Below, piece after piece: positions 56,227 to 64,000 of a DNA stretch of 64,000 nt. The notes under the pieces were generated by a model. The model was not told the DNA's origin, did no database searches, and saw nothing but the letters and a program-made list of their open reading frames with translations. Source of the stretch: Ramlibacter henchirensis (lineage in GTDB: Bacteria; Pseudomonadota; Gammaproteobacteria; Burkholderiales; Burkholderiaceae_C); assembly GCF_004682015.1 (NCBI RefSeq), contig NZ_SMLM01000002.1, positions 186,001-250,000 of the forward strand. Reading direction: 5' to 3'. A program made the translations under genes and the position numbers. Position 1 is the first letter of the stretch; each line of letters begins with the position of its first letter.

Positions 56227-58125
56227 TCAGCCCACCACCTTCAGCGATGGCGTCGCGCGGGCCACGAGTTCTTCGAAGCTGTCGCGCACCGCAGACTCGA
56301 TGCCCGCCGCGTCCAGGCCTTGCAGCGCGAGCAGCTTGGCCGGATCGCCATGCTCGATGAAGACATCCGGCAGGCCCAGTTGCAGCAGCGGCTTGCGGAT
56401 GTCGGCCGCATGCAGCGCCTCGGCCACCGCACTGCCGGCGCCGCCCGCGATGCAGCCCTCCTCCACCGTCACCAGCGCCTCGTGCTCGCCGGCGATGCGA
56501 AGCAGCAGCCCCGTGTCCAGCGGCTTGGCCCAGCGCATGTTGACCACGGTCGCATCGAGCCGCTCGGCGGCCTGCAGCGCCGGATACAGCAGCGTGCCGA
56601 ACGCGAGGATGGCCACCCCCTTGCGCGAAGCGTCCGTGCGTTCGCGTCGCACCTCGCCCTTGCCGAACGGCAGAGCCTGCAGGCCGCGCTCCATGGCCGC
56701 GCCGACGCCCGCGCCGCGCGGATAGCGCACCGCCACCGGATGGTCCTGGCCGAAAGCGGTGGTCAGCAGCCGCCGGCACTCGTTTTCGTCGGCGGGACAC
56801 GCGACGCTCACGTTCGGGATGCAGCGCAGGTACGCGATGTCGTAGGCACCTGCATGAGTCGGTCCGTCGGCGCCGACCAGCCCCGCGCGATCGAGCGCGA
56901 ACACCACCGGCAGCTTCTGCAGCGCCACGTCGTGGATCAACTGGTCGTACGCGCGCTGCAGGAAGGTGGAGTAGATCGCCACCACCGGCTTGAGTCCTTC
57001 GCAGGCAAGTCCCGCGGCGAACGTGACGGCGTGCTGCTCCGCGATGCCGACGTCGAAGTAGCGGTCGGGGAAGCGCTTCTCGAACTCCACCAGGCCCGAA
57101 CCTTCGCGCATCGCGGGCGTGATGCCCACCAGCCGCGAATCCTGCGCCGCCATGTCGCACAGCCACTGGCCGAACACCTGCGTGAACGTCTGCTTGGCGG
57201 GCGTGGCCGGAGCGGTGATTCCCACCTTCGGGTCGAACTTGCCGGGGCCGTGGTAGGCCACCGGGTCCGCTTCGGCCAGCTTGTAGCCCTGCCCCTTCTT
57301 CGTCACGACATGCAGGAACTGCGGCCCCTTGAGCTGGCGGATGTTCTCCAGCGTGGGCACCAGCGAAGCGAGGTCGTGGCCGTCGATCGGGCCGATGTAG
57401 TTGAAGCCGAACTTCTCGAACAGCGTGGCCGGCACCACCATGCCCTTGGCCTGCTCCTCGAAGCGCTTGGCCAGCTCGAACAGCGGCGGCGCCACCTTCA
57501 GCACGTTCTTGCCCACGCTCTTGGCCGCGGCATAGAACTGGCCGCTCATCAGCTGCGCCAGGTAGCGGTTGAGAGCGCCCACGGGCGGGGAGATCGACAT
57601 GTCGTTGTCGTTCAGGATTACCAGCAGGTCGCAGTCGGCCACGCCGGCGTTGTTCAGCGCCTCGAAGGCCATGCCCGCGCTCATCGCGCCGTCGCCGATG
57701 ATGGCCACCGACTTGCGGTCTTCGCCCTTGCGCTTGGCCGCGACAGCCATGCCGAGCGCGGCGGAGATGCTGGTCGACGAATGGGCGGTGCCGAAGGTGT
57801 CGTACTCGCTCTCGCTGCGCTGGGGGAAGCCCGAGAGGCCGCCCAGCTGGCGCAGCGTGGCCATGCGGTCGCGCCGGCCGGTGAGGATCTTGTGCGGATA
57901 GGTCTGGTGGCCCACGTCCCACACCAGCCGGTCCTGCGGCGTGTTGAACACGTAATGCAGCGCGATGGTGAGTTCCACGGTGCCGAGGTTGGAGCTCAGG
58001 TGCCCGCCGGTGCGCGAAACGCTTTCGAGCACGAAGGCGCGCAGCTCGTCGGCCAGCTGCGGCAGCTGCTGGCGCGGCAGCCGGCGCAGGTCGGCGGGGG
58101 ATTGGATGGTTTCCAGCAATGCCAT
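56227..58125 (-). CDS. dxs: 1-deoxy-D-xylulose-5-phosphate synthase
   Basis: First enzyme of the MEP isoprenoid pathway, joining pyruvate and glyceraldehyde 3-phosphate with thiamine diphosphate. 632 residues, the normal length. The ThDP motif [18 protein letters not shown] (about residues 150-170) and the transketolase-type [18 protein letters not shown] segment are intact. The ATG at 58125 starts [10 protein letters not shown]. It lies ten bases after ispA and forms the usual xseB-ispA-dxs operon. Confidence 0.98.
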   Translation of the reverse strand: MALLETIQSPADLRRLPRQQLPQLADELRAFVLESVSRTGGHLSSNLGTVELTIALHYVFNTPQDRLVWDVGHQTYPHKILTGRRDRMATLRQLGGLSGFPQRSESEYDTFGTAHSSTSISAALGMAVAAKRKGEDRKSVAIIGDGAMSAGMAFEALNNAGVADCDLLVILNDNDMSISPPVGALNRYLAQLMSGQFYAAAKSVGKNVLKVAPPLFELAKRFEEQAKGMVVPATLFEKFGFNYIGPIDGHDLASLVPTLENIRQLKGPQFLHVVTKKGQGYKLAEADPVAYHGPGKFDPKVGITAPATPAKQTFTQVFGQWLCDMAAQDSRLVGITPAMREGSGLVEFEKRFPDRYFDVGIAEQHAVTFAAGLACEGLKPVVAIYSTFLQRAYDQLIHDVALQKLPVVFALDRAGLVGADGPTHAGAYDIAYLRCIPNVSVACPADENECRRLLTTAFGQDHPVAVRYPRGAGVGAAMERGLQALPFGKGEVRRERTDASRKGVAILAFGTLLYPALQAAERLDATVVNMRWAKPLDTGLLLRIAGEHEALVTVEEGCIAGGAGSAVAEALHAADIRKPLLQLGLPDVFIEHGDPAKLLALQGLDAAGIESAVRDSFEELVARATPSLKVVG

Positions 58126-58135
58126 GGGGATCAAT

Positions 58136-59032
58136 TCAGTTCTCGCGTTCCACGACCATGCGGGCGAGCGCGCGCAACGCACGCACGTCCGACAGGCCGC
58201 TGTCGTCCAGCGCGCTCAGGGACTGGACCAGCAATTCGCGCGCATGTTCGCGCGAACGTTCCAGGCCGAGCAGCGACACGTAGGTGGGCTTGTCCTGCTC
58301 CGCGTCCTTGCCGGCGGTCTTGCCCAGCGTCTGCGAATCGGCCGTGACGTCCAGGATGTCGTCGACCACCTGGAAGGCCAGGCCGAGCGCCGCGCCGTAC
58401 GCCGACAGCGCATTTTGCGCGCGCGCAGCGGGCGCGCCGCAGGCCGCGCCCATCATCACGCTGGCCTGCAGCAGCGCGCCGGTCTTCAGGCGGTGCATGT
58501 GGCGAAGTTCGTTCTCGGTGAGCGTGCGGCCGACGCTGGCCAGGTCGATCGCCTGGCCGCCCGCCATGCCGTGGCAGCCCGCCGCCTGCGCGAGCAGACG
58601 GCACAGCGCCGCCTGCACGCCGGCGGGGATGCCCTCGTCCTCGGGCGCGAGCAGTTCGAAGGCCAATGCCTGCAGCGCATCGCCCGCCAGCAGCGCGCGC
58701 GCCTGCCCGAACTTCACGTGCACCGTGGGCTTGCCACGCCGCAGCACGTCGTTGTCCATGCAGGGCATGTCGTCGTGCACGAGCGAGTACGCGTGGATCA
58801 GCTCCACCGAGCAGGCGGCGCGCAGGGCGGCTTGCCCGTTGCCCTGGACTGCTTCCGCGGCCGCGAGCACCAGCAGCGGCCGCAGGCGCTTGCCTCCGTC
58901 GAGGACGGCGTAGCGCATCGCCTCGCCCAGGCCCGCCGGTGCATCCGGGTTGACCCACGCAGAGAGCGATTGCTCCACTCGTGCGAGCCGCTCGCTGCTC
59001 CAGCGGGAAAGATCGAACGCCGGGCCCGTCAC
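58136..59032 (-). CDS. ispA: Polyprenyl (farnesyl diphosphate) synthase
   Basis: A 298-residue trans-prenyltransferase making farnesyl diphosphate from IPP and DMAPP. The first aspartate-rich motif is DDMPCMDND and the second DDILD within [27 protein letters not shown] is also typical. A GTG start at 59032 overlaps the xseB stop by four bases. Sits between xseB and dxs as in most betaproteobacteria. Confidence 0.97.
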   Translation of the reverse strand: MTGPAFDLSRWSSERLARVEQSLSAWVNPDAPAGLGEAMRYAVLDGGKRLRPLLVLAAAEAVQGNGQAALRAACSVELIHAYSLVHDDMPCMDNDVLRRGKPTVHVKFGQARALLAGDALQALAFELLAPEDEGIPAGVQAALCRLLAQAAGCHGMAGGQAIDLASVGRTLTENELRHMHRLKTGALLQASVMMGAACGAPAARAQNALSAYGAALGLAFQVVDDILDVTADSQTLGKTAGKDAEQDKPTYVSLLGLERSREHARELLVQSLSALDDSGLSDVRALRALARMVVEREN

Positions 59033-59256
59033 TGCGGCGTCCACGGCTTGAGCGTGCCTTCGTCCAGCACCTTGATCTGGTGCTCCACGGCCTGGAGCTT
59101 GCCGCGGCAGAAGGCCAGCAGTTCGGCGCCTCGCTGGTAGCCGGTGAGCAGCTGCTCCAGCGGCAGCTGGCCGGACTCGATGAGCTGGACCAGCTGCTCG
59201 AGCTCTTCCAGTGCGGCCTCGTAGCTCACCGGGGGCTTCGACGGGTCCTGGGACAT
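59029..59256 (-). CDS. xseB: Exodeoxyribonuclease VII small subunit
   Basis: A 75-residue helical protein with [26 protein letters not shown], the XseB signature. Forms a complex with XseA, which is not in this window. First gene of the leftward xseB-ispA-dxs operon. Confidence 0.96.
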   Translation of the reverse strand: MSQDPSKPPVSYEAALEELEQLVQLIESGQLPLEQLLTGYQRGAELLAFCRGKLQAVEHQIKVLDEGTLKPWTPQ

Positions 59257-59303
59257 GAATTCTTCGAGGGAAAAGGGTGGATTCTAGGCGCGGGGTCCCC
59301 ATG

Positions 59304-59320
59304 TGTACCCCAGGGGTACA
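59304..59320. promoter_or_regulatory. 17-bp palindrome overlapping a putative -10 box
   Basis: TGTACCCC A GGGGTACA is a perfect palindrome. Its last bases form TACAAT (59317-59322), a good -10 box for the Rieske gene at 59403. A repressor bound here would block that promoter; the divergent xseB start is 48 bases away. Confidence 0.6.
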
Positions 59321-59402
59321 ATCCCCGTCCCCTTGCGCGCCCACGTCCCCGGATCAAGCGCTTTCCTGCCCCTTCATAGGGGGAGTCTCTAGGTCAGGTG
59401 AT

Positions 59403-60545
59403 ATGTCTGATTTAAGTCTTCAGCTCCAGCAGGCCCAAAGCCAACTTCCCGTATCCAGTTACTTCGACGAGGCGCTGTTCGCACGCGAAACCGAAACACT
59501 GTTCCGCCGCGGGCCCCGCTACGTGGGGCACGCGCTTTCGGTGCCCGAGATCGGTGACTACTACGCCCTGCCGCAGGAAGGCGAAGGCCGCGCGCTCCTG
59601 CGCACGCCCGCGGGCGTCGAGCTCGTGTCCAACGTCTGCCGGCACCGGCAGGCGGTGATCCTGCGCGGCCGCGGGTCGATCGCGGGCCCGGGGGGCGGCG
59701 GGGGCAACATCGTGTGCCCGCTACACCGCTGGACCTACAGCGGCGGACACGGCAGTCCCGCCGGCGCGCTGCTGGGGGCCCCGCACTTCGCGCAGGACCC
59801 GTGCCTCAATCTGGACAAGTGGAAGCTGCGCGAGTGGAACGGCCTGCTGTTCGAGGACAACGGCCGCGACATCGCCGCGGAGCTGGCCAACATGCGCGTG
59901 GCGCCGGACCTCGACTTCTCCGGCATGGTGCTCGACCGCGTCGAGCTGCATGAGTGCAACTACAACTGGAAGACCTTCATCGAGGTCTATCTGGAGGACT
60001 ACCACGTCGGCCCGTTCCATCCGGGGCTGGGCAACTTCGTGACCTGCGAGGACCTGCGCTGGGAATTGCGCGACCACTACTCGGTGCAAACCGTGGGCGT
60101 GGCCAACCGCCTGGGCAAGGCGGGCAGCCCGGTGTACGAGCGCTGGCACAAGGAACTGCTGTCGTGGCGCCAGGGCGAGCCGCCCAGGTACGGCGCGATC
60201 TGGCTGACCTACTACCCGCACATCATGGTGGAGTGGTATCCGCACGTGCTCACCGTCTCCACGCTGCATCCCATCTCGCCGCAGAAGACGCTCAACGTCG
60301 TCGCGTTCTTCTATCCGGAGGAGATCGCCGCGTTCGAGCGCGAGTTCGTCCAGGCGCAGCAGGCCGCGTACATGGAGACCTGCGTGGAGGACGACGAGAT
60401 CGCCCTTCGCATGGACGCGGGCCGCAAGGCCCTGGTGCAGCGCGGCGAGAACCAGGTCGGCCCGTACCAGAGCCCGATGGAAGACGGCATGCAGCACTTC
60501 CACGAGTGGTACCGGCGCACGATGTCCGGCCGCAGCTGGACGTGA
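59403..60545 (+). CDS. Rieske-type aromatic ring-hydroxylating oxygenase, alpha subunit-like
   Basis: A 380-residue non-haem iron oxygenase. The Rieske cluster ligands are C79/H81 and C105/H108 (CRHRQAV and CPLHRW), and the mononuclear iron site is in EDYHVGPFHPG with H201 and H206. No beta subunit or reductase lies alongside, so the electron donor is not known. The substrate cannot be told; related betaproteobacterial proteins are annotated only by family. The ATG at 59403 is used because the upstream in-frame region covers the promoter palindrome. Confidence 0.92.
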   Translation: MSDLSLQLQQAQSQLPVSSYFDEALFARETETLFRRGPRYVGHALSVPEIGDYYALPQEGEGRALLRTPAGVELVSNVCRHRQAVILRGRGSIAGPGGGGGNIVCPLHRWTYSGGHGSPAGALLGAPHFAQDPCLNLDKWKLREWNGLLFEDNGRDIAAELANMRVAPDLDFSGMVLDRVELHECNYNWKTFIEVYLEDYHVGPFHPGLGNFVTCEDLRWELRDHYSVQTVGVANRLGKAGSPVYERWHKELLSWRQGEPPRYGAIWLTYYPHIMVEWYPHVLTVSTLHPISPQKTLNVVAFFYPEEIAAFEREFVQAQQAAYMETCVEDDEIALRMDAGRKALVQRGENQVGPYQSPMEDGMQHFHEWYRRTMSGRSWT

Positions 60546-60585
60546 CGACCGCACCGCCTTTCCAGCCGGCAACCACACCGCCCTG

Positions 60586-61476
60586 ATGCAGGCGCTGTGG
60601 ATGCTGCTGGCGTCGTTCGCCTTCGCCAGCATGGCGGTGTGCGTGAAGGTCGCGGGCGCGTGGTTCAGCGCCTCGGAGATGGTGTTCTACCGCGGCCTGC
60701 TGGGCATGCTGTTCATGTGGCTGATGGCGCGGCAGCAGCGCGTCTCGCTGCGCACCGCGTACGCCGGCATGCACGCCTGGCGCAGCCTGATCGGCGTGCT
60801 GTCGCTCGGGGCCTGGTTCTACGCCATCGCGGGCCTGCCCCTGGCCACGGCGATGACGCTCAACTACATGAGCAGCGTGTGGATCGCGGCCTTCCTCATC
60901 GGCGGCGCGCTGCTGGCGTGGAATGCCCGCGCCGGCGTGCCGCGGCAGGGCCCTCTGGTGCTGGCGGTGCTCGCCGGCTTCGCGGGCGTCGTGTTGATGC
61001 TGCGGCCCACCATCGCGCAGGACCAGGCGCTGGCTGGCGTGGTGGGCCTGCTCTCCGGCATGACGGCCGCCTTCGCCTACATGCAGGTGATGGCGCTCGG
61101 CCACCTGGGCGAGCCGGAGGCGCGCACCGTCTTCTATTTCGCGGTCGGGTCCGCCATCGCCGGGGGCGCCGGCATGGCCCTCACCGGGGTGTCGGACTGG
61201 GAGTGGGGGCAGGCGCTGTGGCTGCTGCCGATCGGCCTGCTCGCGTCGCTGGGCCAGTGGTGCATGACACGCGCTTACAGCCAGGGCGCCACGCTGGTGG
61301 TGGCCAATTTGCAATACTCGGGACTGGTGTTCGGCGCGGCCTTCGGCCTGCTGCTGTTCGACGAGGCGATCACGCCTTCGGGCTGGCTCGGCATGGCGCT
61401 GATCCTCGCCAGCGGCGTGGCCGCCACCGTGCTGCGAGAGCGCGCCGCACCCAACTCGCCCGCGGAAGAGCATTGA
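60586..61476 (+). CDS. EamA/DMT family transporter
   Basis: A 296-residue inner-membrane protein with about ten helices in two EamA repeats; the second ends with LGMALILASGVAATVLRERA. Drug/metabolite exporters of this type move amino acids, nucleotide sugars or similar metabolites; specificity is not readable. It begins 40 bases after the Rieske gene and is followed two bases later by the sulfurtransferase, suggesting one transcript. Confidence 0.93.
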   Translation: MQALWMLLASFAFASMAVCVKVAGAWFSASEMVFYRGLLGMLFMWLMARQQRVSLRTAYAGMHAWRSLIGVLSLGAWFYAIAGLPLATAMTLNYMSSVWIAAFLIGGALLAWNARAGVPRQGPLVLAVLAGFAGVVLMLRPTIAQDQALAGVVGLLSGMTAAFAYMQVMALGHLGEPEARTVFYFAVGSAIAGGAGMALTGVSDWEWGQALWLLPIGLLASLGQWCMTRAYSQGATLVVANLQYSGLVFGAAFGLLLFDEAITPSGWLGMALILASGVAATVLRERAAPNSPAEEH

Positions 61477-61477
61477 C

Positions 61478-62365
61478 ATGTACACCACCCTGATCTCCCC
61501 CGAGCAGCTCAAGGCGCTGCGCTCGTCCGGCGCGCCGCTGATGCTGTTCGACTGCAGCTTCGACCTGATGAACCCGGCGGCCGGCGAGGAGCAGTACCGG
61601 CAGGCGCACATCCCCGGCGCCGTCTACGCGCACCTGGACACCGCGCTGTCCGACGAGGGCGTCGTCGATCCCGACGGCACGCACCGCCCGCATGACGATG
61701 CCGCGTCCGGCGGCAGGCATCCGCTGCCCAGCCGCGAGAAGTTCGCGATGTGGCTGTGCAGCGTGGGGTTCTCCAACGACATGCAGGCTGTCGTGTACGA
61801 CCGGCAGAAGTCCAGCTACTGCGGCCGCCTGTGGTGGATGCTCAAGTGGGCGGGGCACGAGGCCGTGGCGGTGCTCGATGGCGGCCTGCAGGCCTGGCAG
61901 GCCGCGGGCGGCGAAGTCACGGGCGAGCCCGAGACGGCGCGCTTCCAGACCAACTTCCGCCTGGGCCGGCCGCTGCGCCGGCTGGTGGGCACCGACGAGG
62001 TCGCGGCGGCGCTGCCCGCCGCGAGCCAGACCCTGATCGATGCGCGTGCGGCGCAACGTTATCGCGGCGAAGTGGAACCGTTCGACGCCGTGGCCGGCCA
62101 CATCCCCGGCGCGCTGAATCGCCCCGCCGCCGAGAACCTCGATGCGCAGGGCCGCTTCAAGACGCCGCAGCAACTGCGAGCCGAATTCGATCGCCTCCTG
62201 CAGGGCCGCGACCCCGCATCCGTGGTGCACCACTGCGGCAGCGGCGTCAGCGCCGTGCCGAACCTGATCGCGATGGAAGTCGCGGGCTTCGCTCCCACGG
62301 GCCTGTATGCGGGCAGCTGGAGCGAGTGGTGCCGCGACCCGAAGCGCCCGGTCGCGAAGGGCTGA
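61478..62365 (+). CDS. sseA: Sulfurtransferase (3-mercaptopyruvate/thiosulfate type)
   Basis: A 295-residue tandem-rhodanese protein. The second domain carries the catalytic C253 in CGSGVSA, the loop form seen in 3-mercaptopyruvate sulfurtransferases (CGSGV), against CRxGxxA in thiosulfate enzymes. The first domain lacks Cys in its loop, as expected. The gene starts with ATG two bases after the EamA stop. Confidence 0.93.
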   Translation: MYTTLISPEQLKALRSSGAPLMLFDCSFDLMNPAAGEEQYRQAHIPGAVYAHLDTALSDEGVVDPDGTHRPHDDAASGGRHPLPSREKFAMWLCSVGFSNDMQAVVYDRQKSSYCGRLWWMLKWAGHEAVAVLDGGLQAWQAAGGEVTGEPETARFQTNFRLGRPLRRLVGTDEVAAALPAASQTLIDARAAQRYRGEVEPFDAVAGHIPGALNRPAAENLDAQGRFKTPQQLRAEFDRLLQGRDPASVVHHCGSGVSAVPNLIAMEVAGFAPTGLYAGSWSEWCRDPKRPVAKG

Positions 62366-62371
62366 AACGGC

Positions 62372-62393
62372 GAAGGGCCTCGCGGGGCCCTTC
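62372..62393 (+). terminator. Hairpin after the sulfurtransferase gene
   Basis: GAAGGGCC and GGCCCTTC pair around a six-base loop; only a weak T-rich tail follows. It also lies at the 3' end of the convergent lipoprotein pair. Confidence 0.6.
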
Positions 62394-62414
62394 TCGTTTG
62401 CGCGTGGCCGGGAC

Positions 62415-62837
62415 TCAGCGCCCGCCGACCGCGCTTCCCGACGTGCTGTTGCTGCTGCCGGAAGTCGCGGTGCCGCCGGAAGGCGCCGCGCCCATCGTCG
62501 CGGTCTGACCCTGGCTCGCGCCCAGCCCGCCGGTGGTGCCGGTGCCCGGACCGGGCGTCTGGCTGCGGCCACCGGCGTCGGCGGTGCCCCGGCCGGTCGT
62601 GCCTGGCACCGCGTCACCGCCCGAGGCGCCCGTGTGTGGCGCTGATCCCTTCGCACCCGACGAACCCCCTGGCGGGCCATCGCCGCGCAACGGCACACGT
62701 GCCTGCTCGACCGCATTGCCCTTGCCGGGGCTGCCCTGCGCGCTGGGGTTGGCCGTCGCGCCGCTGTCGGCACCGCGACCGCAGGCCGACAGGGCCGCCG
62801 CCGCGACGACCGCCAGGGCGATCGCACGCAACGTCAT
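62415..62837 (-). CDS. Low-complexity Gly/Ser/Thr-rich lipoprotein
   Basis: A 140-residue secreted protein with a lipobox LSAC at about residues 16-19 of the leader, followed by about 120 low-complexity residues rich in Gly, Ser, Thr and Pro. No recognised domain. Its ATG overlaps the stop of the upstream low-complexity lipoprotein (ATGA), so the two are made together. Function unknown; a spacer-like surface or periplasmic protein is a guess. Confidence 0.7.
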   Translation of the reverse strand: MTLRAIALAVVAAAALSACGRGADSGATANPSAQGSPGKGNAVEQARVPLRGDGPPGGSSGAKGSAPHTGASGGDAVPGTTGRGTADAGGRSQTPGPGTGTTGGLGASQGQTATMGAAPSGGTATSGSSNSTSGSAVGGR

Positions 62838-63307
62838 CAGCGGGTGCTCGTGCCCGTGGAGCCCGACGAGCTGGAGGCGCCCATCGAACCCGAGCTGCCG
62901 CTCGCGCCGCCGGAGCTGCCCGACGAGCTGGGGGACGAGCTGGCCGAGCCGGAGCTGCCCGAACCGCTGCCCGAGCTGCTGGGCGAGCTGGAAGCCGAGC
63001 CACCCATCGTGGTGGAGCCGCCGGCGGAACCGGAGCTGCCCGACGTGCTGGGAGAAGTGCTGGCGGAGCCGGAGCTGCCCGCGCTGCCCGAGGTGCTGGG
63101 CGAAGTACTGGCCGAGCCCGACGCGCCGCCGCTGTTGGATCCGCTGGATCCGCCGGCCGTGCTGCTGGACGCGCCGCCGGGCTGCGATCCACCGCCCGCG
63201 CCGGCCGAGCCGCCACCGCCGCCTTCCTTGCCACAGGCAGCCAGCGACATCGCGGCGGCGACGATCACCGCCAGGGCGGTGCCGCGAGAGAGTTGGGAAG
63301 CGTTCAT
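62837..63307 (-). CDS. Ser/Gly-repeat lipoprotein
   Basis: A 156-residue protein. The leader starts MNASQLSRGTALAVIVAAAM and has a lipobox LAAC. The mature part is almost entirely Ser, Gly, Ala and Thr, including imperfect repeats such as SGSASTSPSTSGSAG and SGSASSSPSSSGSS. The ATG at 63307 is chosen for the good leader; AAGGAG lies just upstream. The opposite strand here yields spurious Arg/Ala-rich and Glu/Pro-rich frames. No function recognised. Confidence 0.72.
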   Translation of the reverse strand: MNASQLSRGTALAVIVAAAMSLAACGKEGGGGGSAGAGGGSQPGGASSSTAGGSSGSNSGGASGSASTSPSTSGSAGSSGSASTSPSTSGSSGSAGGSTTMGGSASSSPSSSGSGSGSSGSASSSPSSSGSSGGASGSSGSMGASSSSGSTGTSTR

Positions 63308-63329
63308 CTGGAACTCCTTGGTTGGTGTC

Positions 63330-63357
63330 GGTATGGGGACGTAGGTATGGGGACGTA
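63330..63357. repeat. 14-bp tandem direct repeat
   Basis: GGTATGGGGACGTA occurs twice head to tail, 22 bases upstream of the Ser/Gly-repeat lipoprotein start. May be an operator pair or simply slippage-prone DNA. Confidence 0.75.
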
Positions 63358-63475
63358 GAAATGGCAGCCCTCGCTGCCTGATTAGCACTCTAGGTGGGCA
63401 CCGCAGCCCAGTTGTCGTCCCGTACTGTTGAAGCCTGTAGGACAGGCTCTGCCTCCCCGCCGCAACGGCAGAGGC

Positions 63476-63976
63476 TCAGGCCAGGGCCCCGACCAGCAGT
63501 TCTTCGCGCAGAGCTTCCGGCACGGCCTGCAGTTCGCCCTTGCGCTCGCGCAGGAGCTCGCCCAGCCGCTGCAGGTCGATGCCGCTCCTGCGCGCCTTGG
63601 GGAACATCTCCTCGCGCTCTTCGCGCACGTGGTGCTCGATGTATTCGCCCAGCACGGTGACCTTGGCGTCGTACAGCTCCTCGTGCGGGTCCATCGAGAG
63701 GATCTGCACGATCAGGTCCTTCGCGCTCGCGTGCTCGACCTCGGCCTCGTCCATCAGGTCGTCGTCACGGATGGCCTCGCGCACCGGCGGATAGAACAGT
63801 TCCTCTTCGAGCTTGGCATGGATGGTCAGCTCCATGCAGATCTGCTCGGCCAGCGCCTTGCGGCGCGCTTCCGGCGCGTCGTTGGCGGCGAGTTCGCGGT
63901 ACTCCTGGAACAACTGGCGCACCGCGCGATGGTCCGCGTCCAGCAGTTCCAGGGCGTCCTGCTTCTTTTCGCTCAT
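63476..63976 (-). CDS. Hemerythrin-like HHE domain protein
   Basis: A 166-residue four-helix protein. Diiron-type ligands are visible in LLDADHRAVRQLFQEY, LTIHAKLEEELFYPPV, VEHASAKDLI and YIEHHVREEREEMFPKAR. Such proteins bind O2, NO or iron in the cytoplasm and are linked to redox or nitrosative stress. It is a single-gene unit at the end of the window. Confidence 0.93.
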   Translation of the reverse strand: MSEKKQDALELLDADHRAVRQLFQEYRELAANDAPEARRKALAEQICMELTIHAKLEEELFYPPVREAIRDDDLMDEAEVEHASAKDLIVQILSMDPHEELYDAKVTVLGEYIEHHVREEREEMFPKARRSGIDLQRLGELLRERKGELQAVPEALREELLVGALA

Positions 63977-64000
63977 GTGGGCGCTCCCCTTCTTCAGCGG

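Noticed and set aside
62636..63381. Plus-strand Arg/Ala-rich and Glu/Pro-rich frames over the lipoproteins
   Set aside because: They result from Ser/Gly codon repeats read on the other strand; the minus-strand frames have signal peptides and lipoboxes.

Overview
The window is a stretch of a high-GC betaproteobacterial chromosome. Gene content (dnaJ, MoxR-DUF58-TgpA, xseB-ispA-dxs, many TRAP transporters, a form II CoxL-type molybdenum hydroxylase, a selenoneine-synthase-like protein, a GbsR-cydAB unit) and protein style point to Burkholderiales, most likely Comamonadaceae of the Ramlibacter/Variovorax type. This placement is inferred from gene content and not from any database search. Coding density is very high, there are no rRNA, tRNA, CRISPR or insertion-sequence signals, and no gap longer than 300 bases lacks a gene.

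Layout. 0-6 kb: dnaJ with its terminator, an orphan EptA-type N-terminal membrane domain, a PA0069-type radical SAM protein, and a GbsR-type regulator coupled to cydAB (cyanide-insensitive-type bd oxidase). 6-15 kb: a leftward fatty-acid/branched-chain oxidation block (etfB-etfA-acyl-CoA dehydrogenase-nitronate monooxygenase-like) with two candidate operators in front of etfB, a complete TRAP transporter dctPQM, and an MscS channel. 15-23 kb: a crotonase-fold protein, a deacetylase, then five translationally coupled genes moxR-DUF58-tgpA-mltB-HD phosphohydrolase, and a DM13 protein. 23-25 kb: a LysR regulator divergent from a frameshifted cupin, and a small secreted protein.

25-44 kb is a molybdenum/tungsten block. 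A leftward eight-gene operon encodes a form II CO-dehydrogenase-like molybdenum hydroxylase (small, large and FAD subunits), its CoxD/CoxE/CoxG-like maturation proteins, a TonB-dependent receptor and an XdhC-like cofactor-insertion protein. A divergent GAF-Fis regulator lies upstream. Next come modE and divergent modABC with a palindromic ModE-like box, then a two-gene winged-helix nucleotidyltransferase plus HEPN module preceded by four operator-like palindromes repeated every 21 bp, then a tungstate-type tupBCA transporter divergent from an HTH/periplasmic-binding-domain regulator. The transporters supply the oxyanion from which the hydroxylase cofactor is built. The nucleotidyltransferase-HEPN pair is the item most likely to be a little-described system.

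44-64 kb: a frameshifted beta-propeller-like gene in lower-GC DNA, a bacterial Ku, a SenA-like non-haem iron enzyme, a second TRAP system (membrane subunits on the + strand, three paralogous TakP-like binding proteins on the - strand beyond a YbaL-type antiporter), dxs-ispA-xseB, a Rieske oxygenase with a palindrome on its putative -10 box, an EamA exporter, a sulfurtransferase, two low-complexity lipoproteins and a hemerythrin-like protein. Two genes (24.1 kb and 44.0-45.5 kb) carry single-base frameshifts that one extra G would repair; these may be real mutations or sequencing errors.
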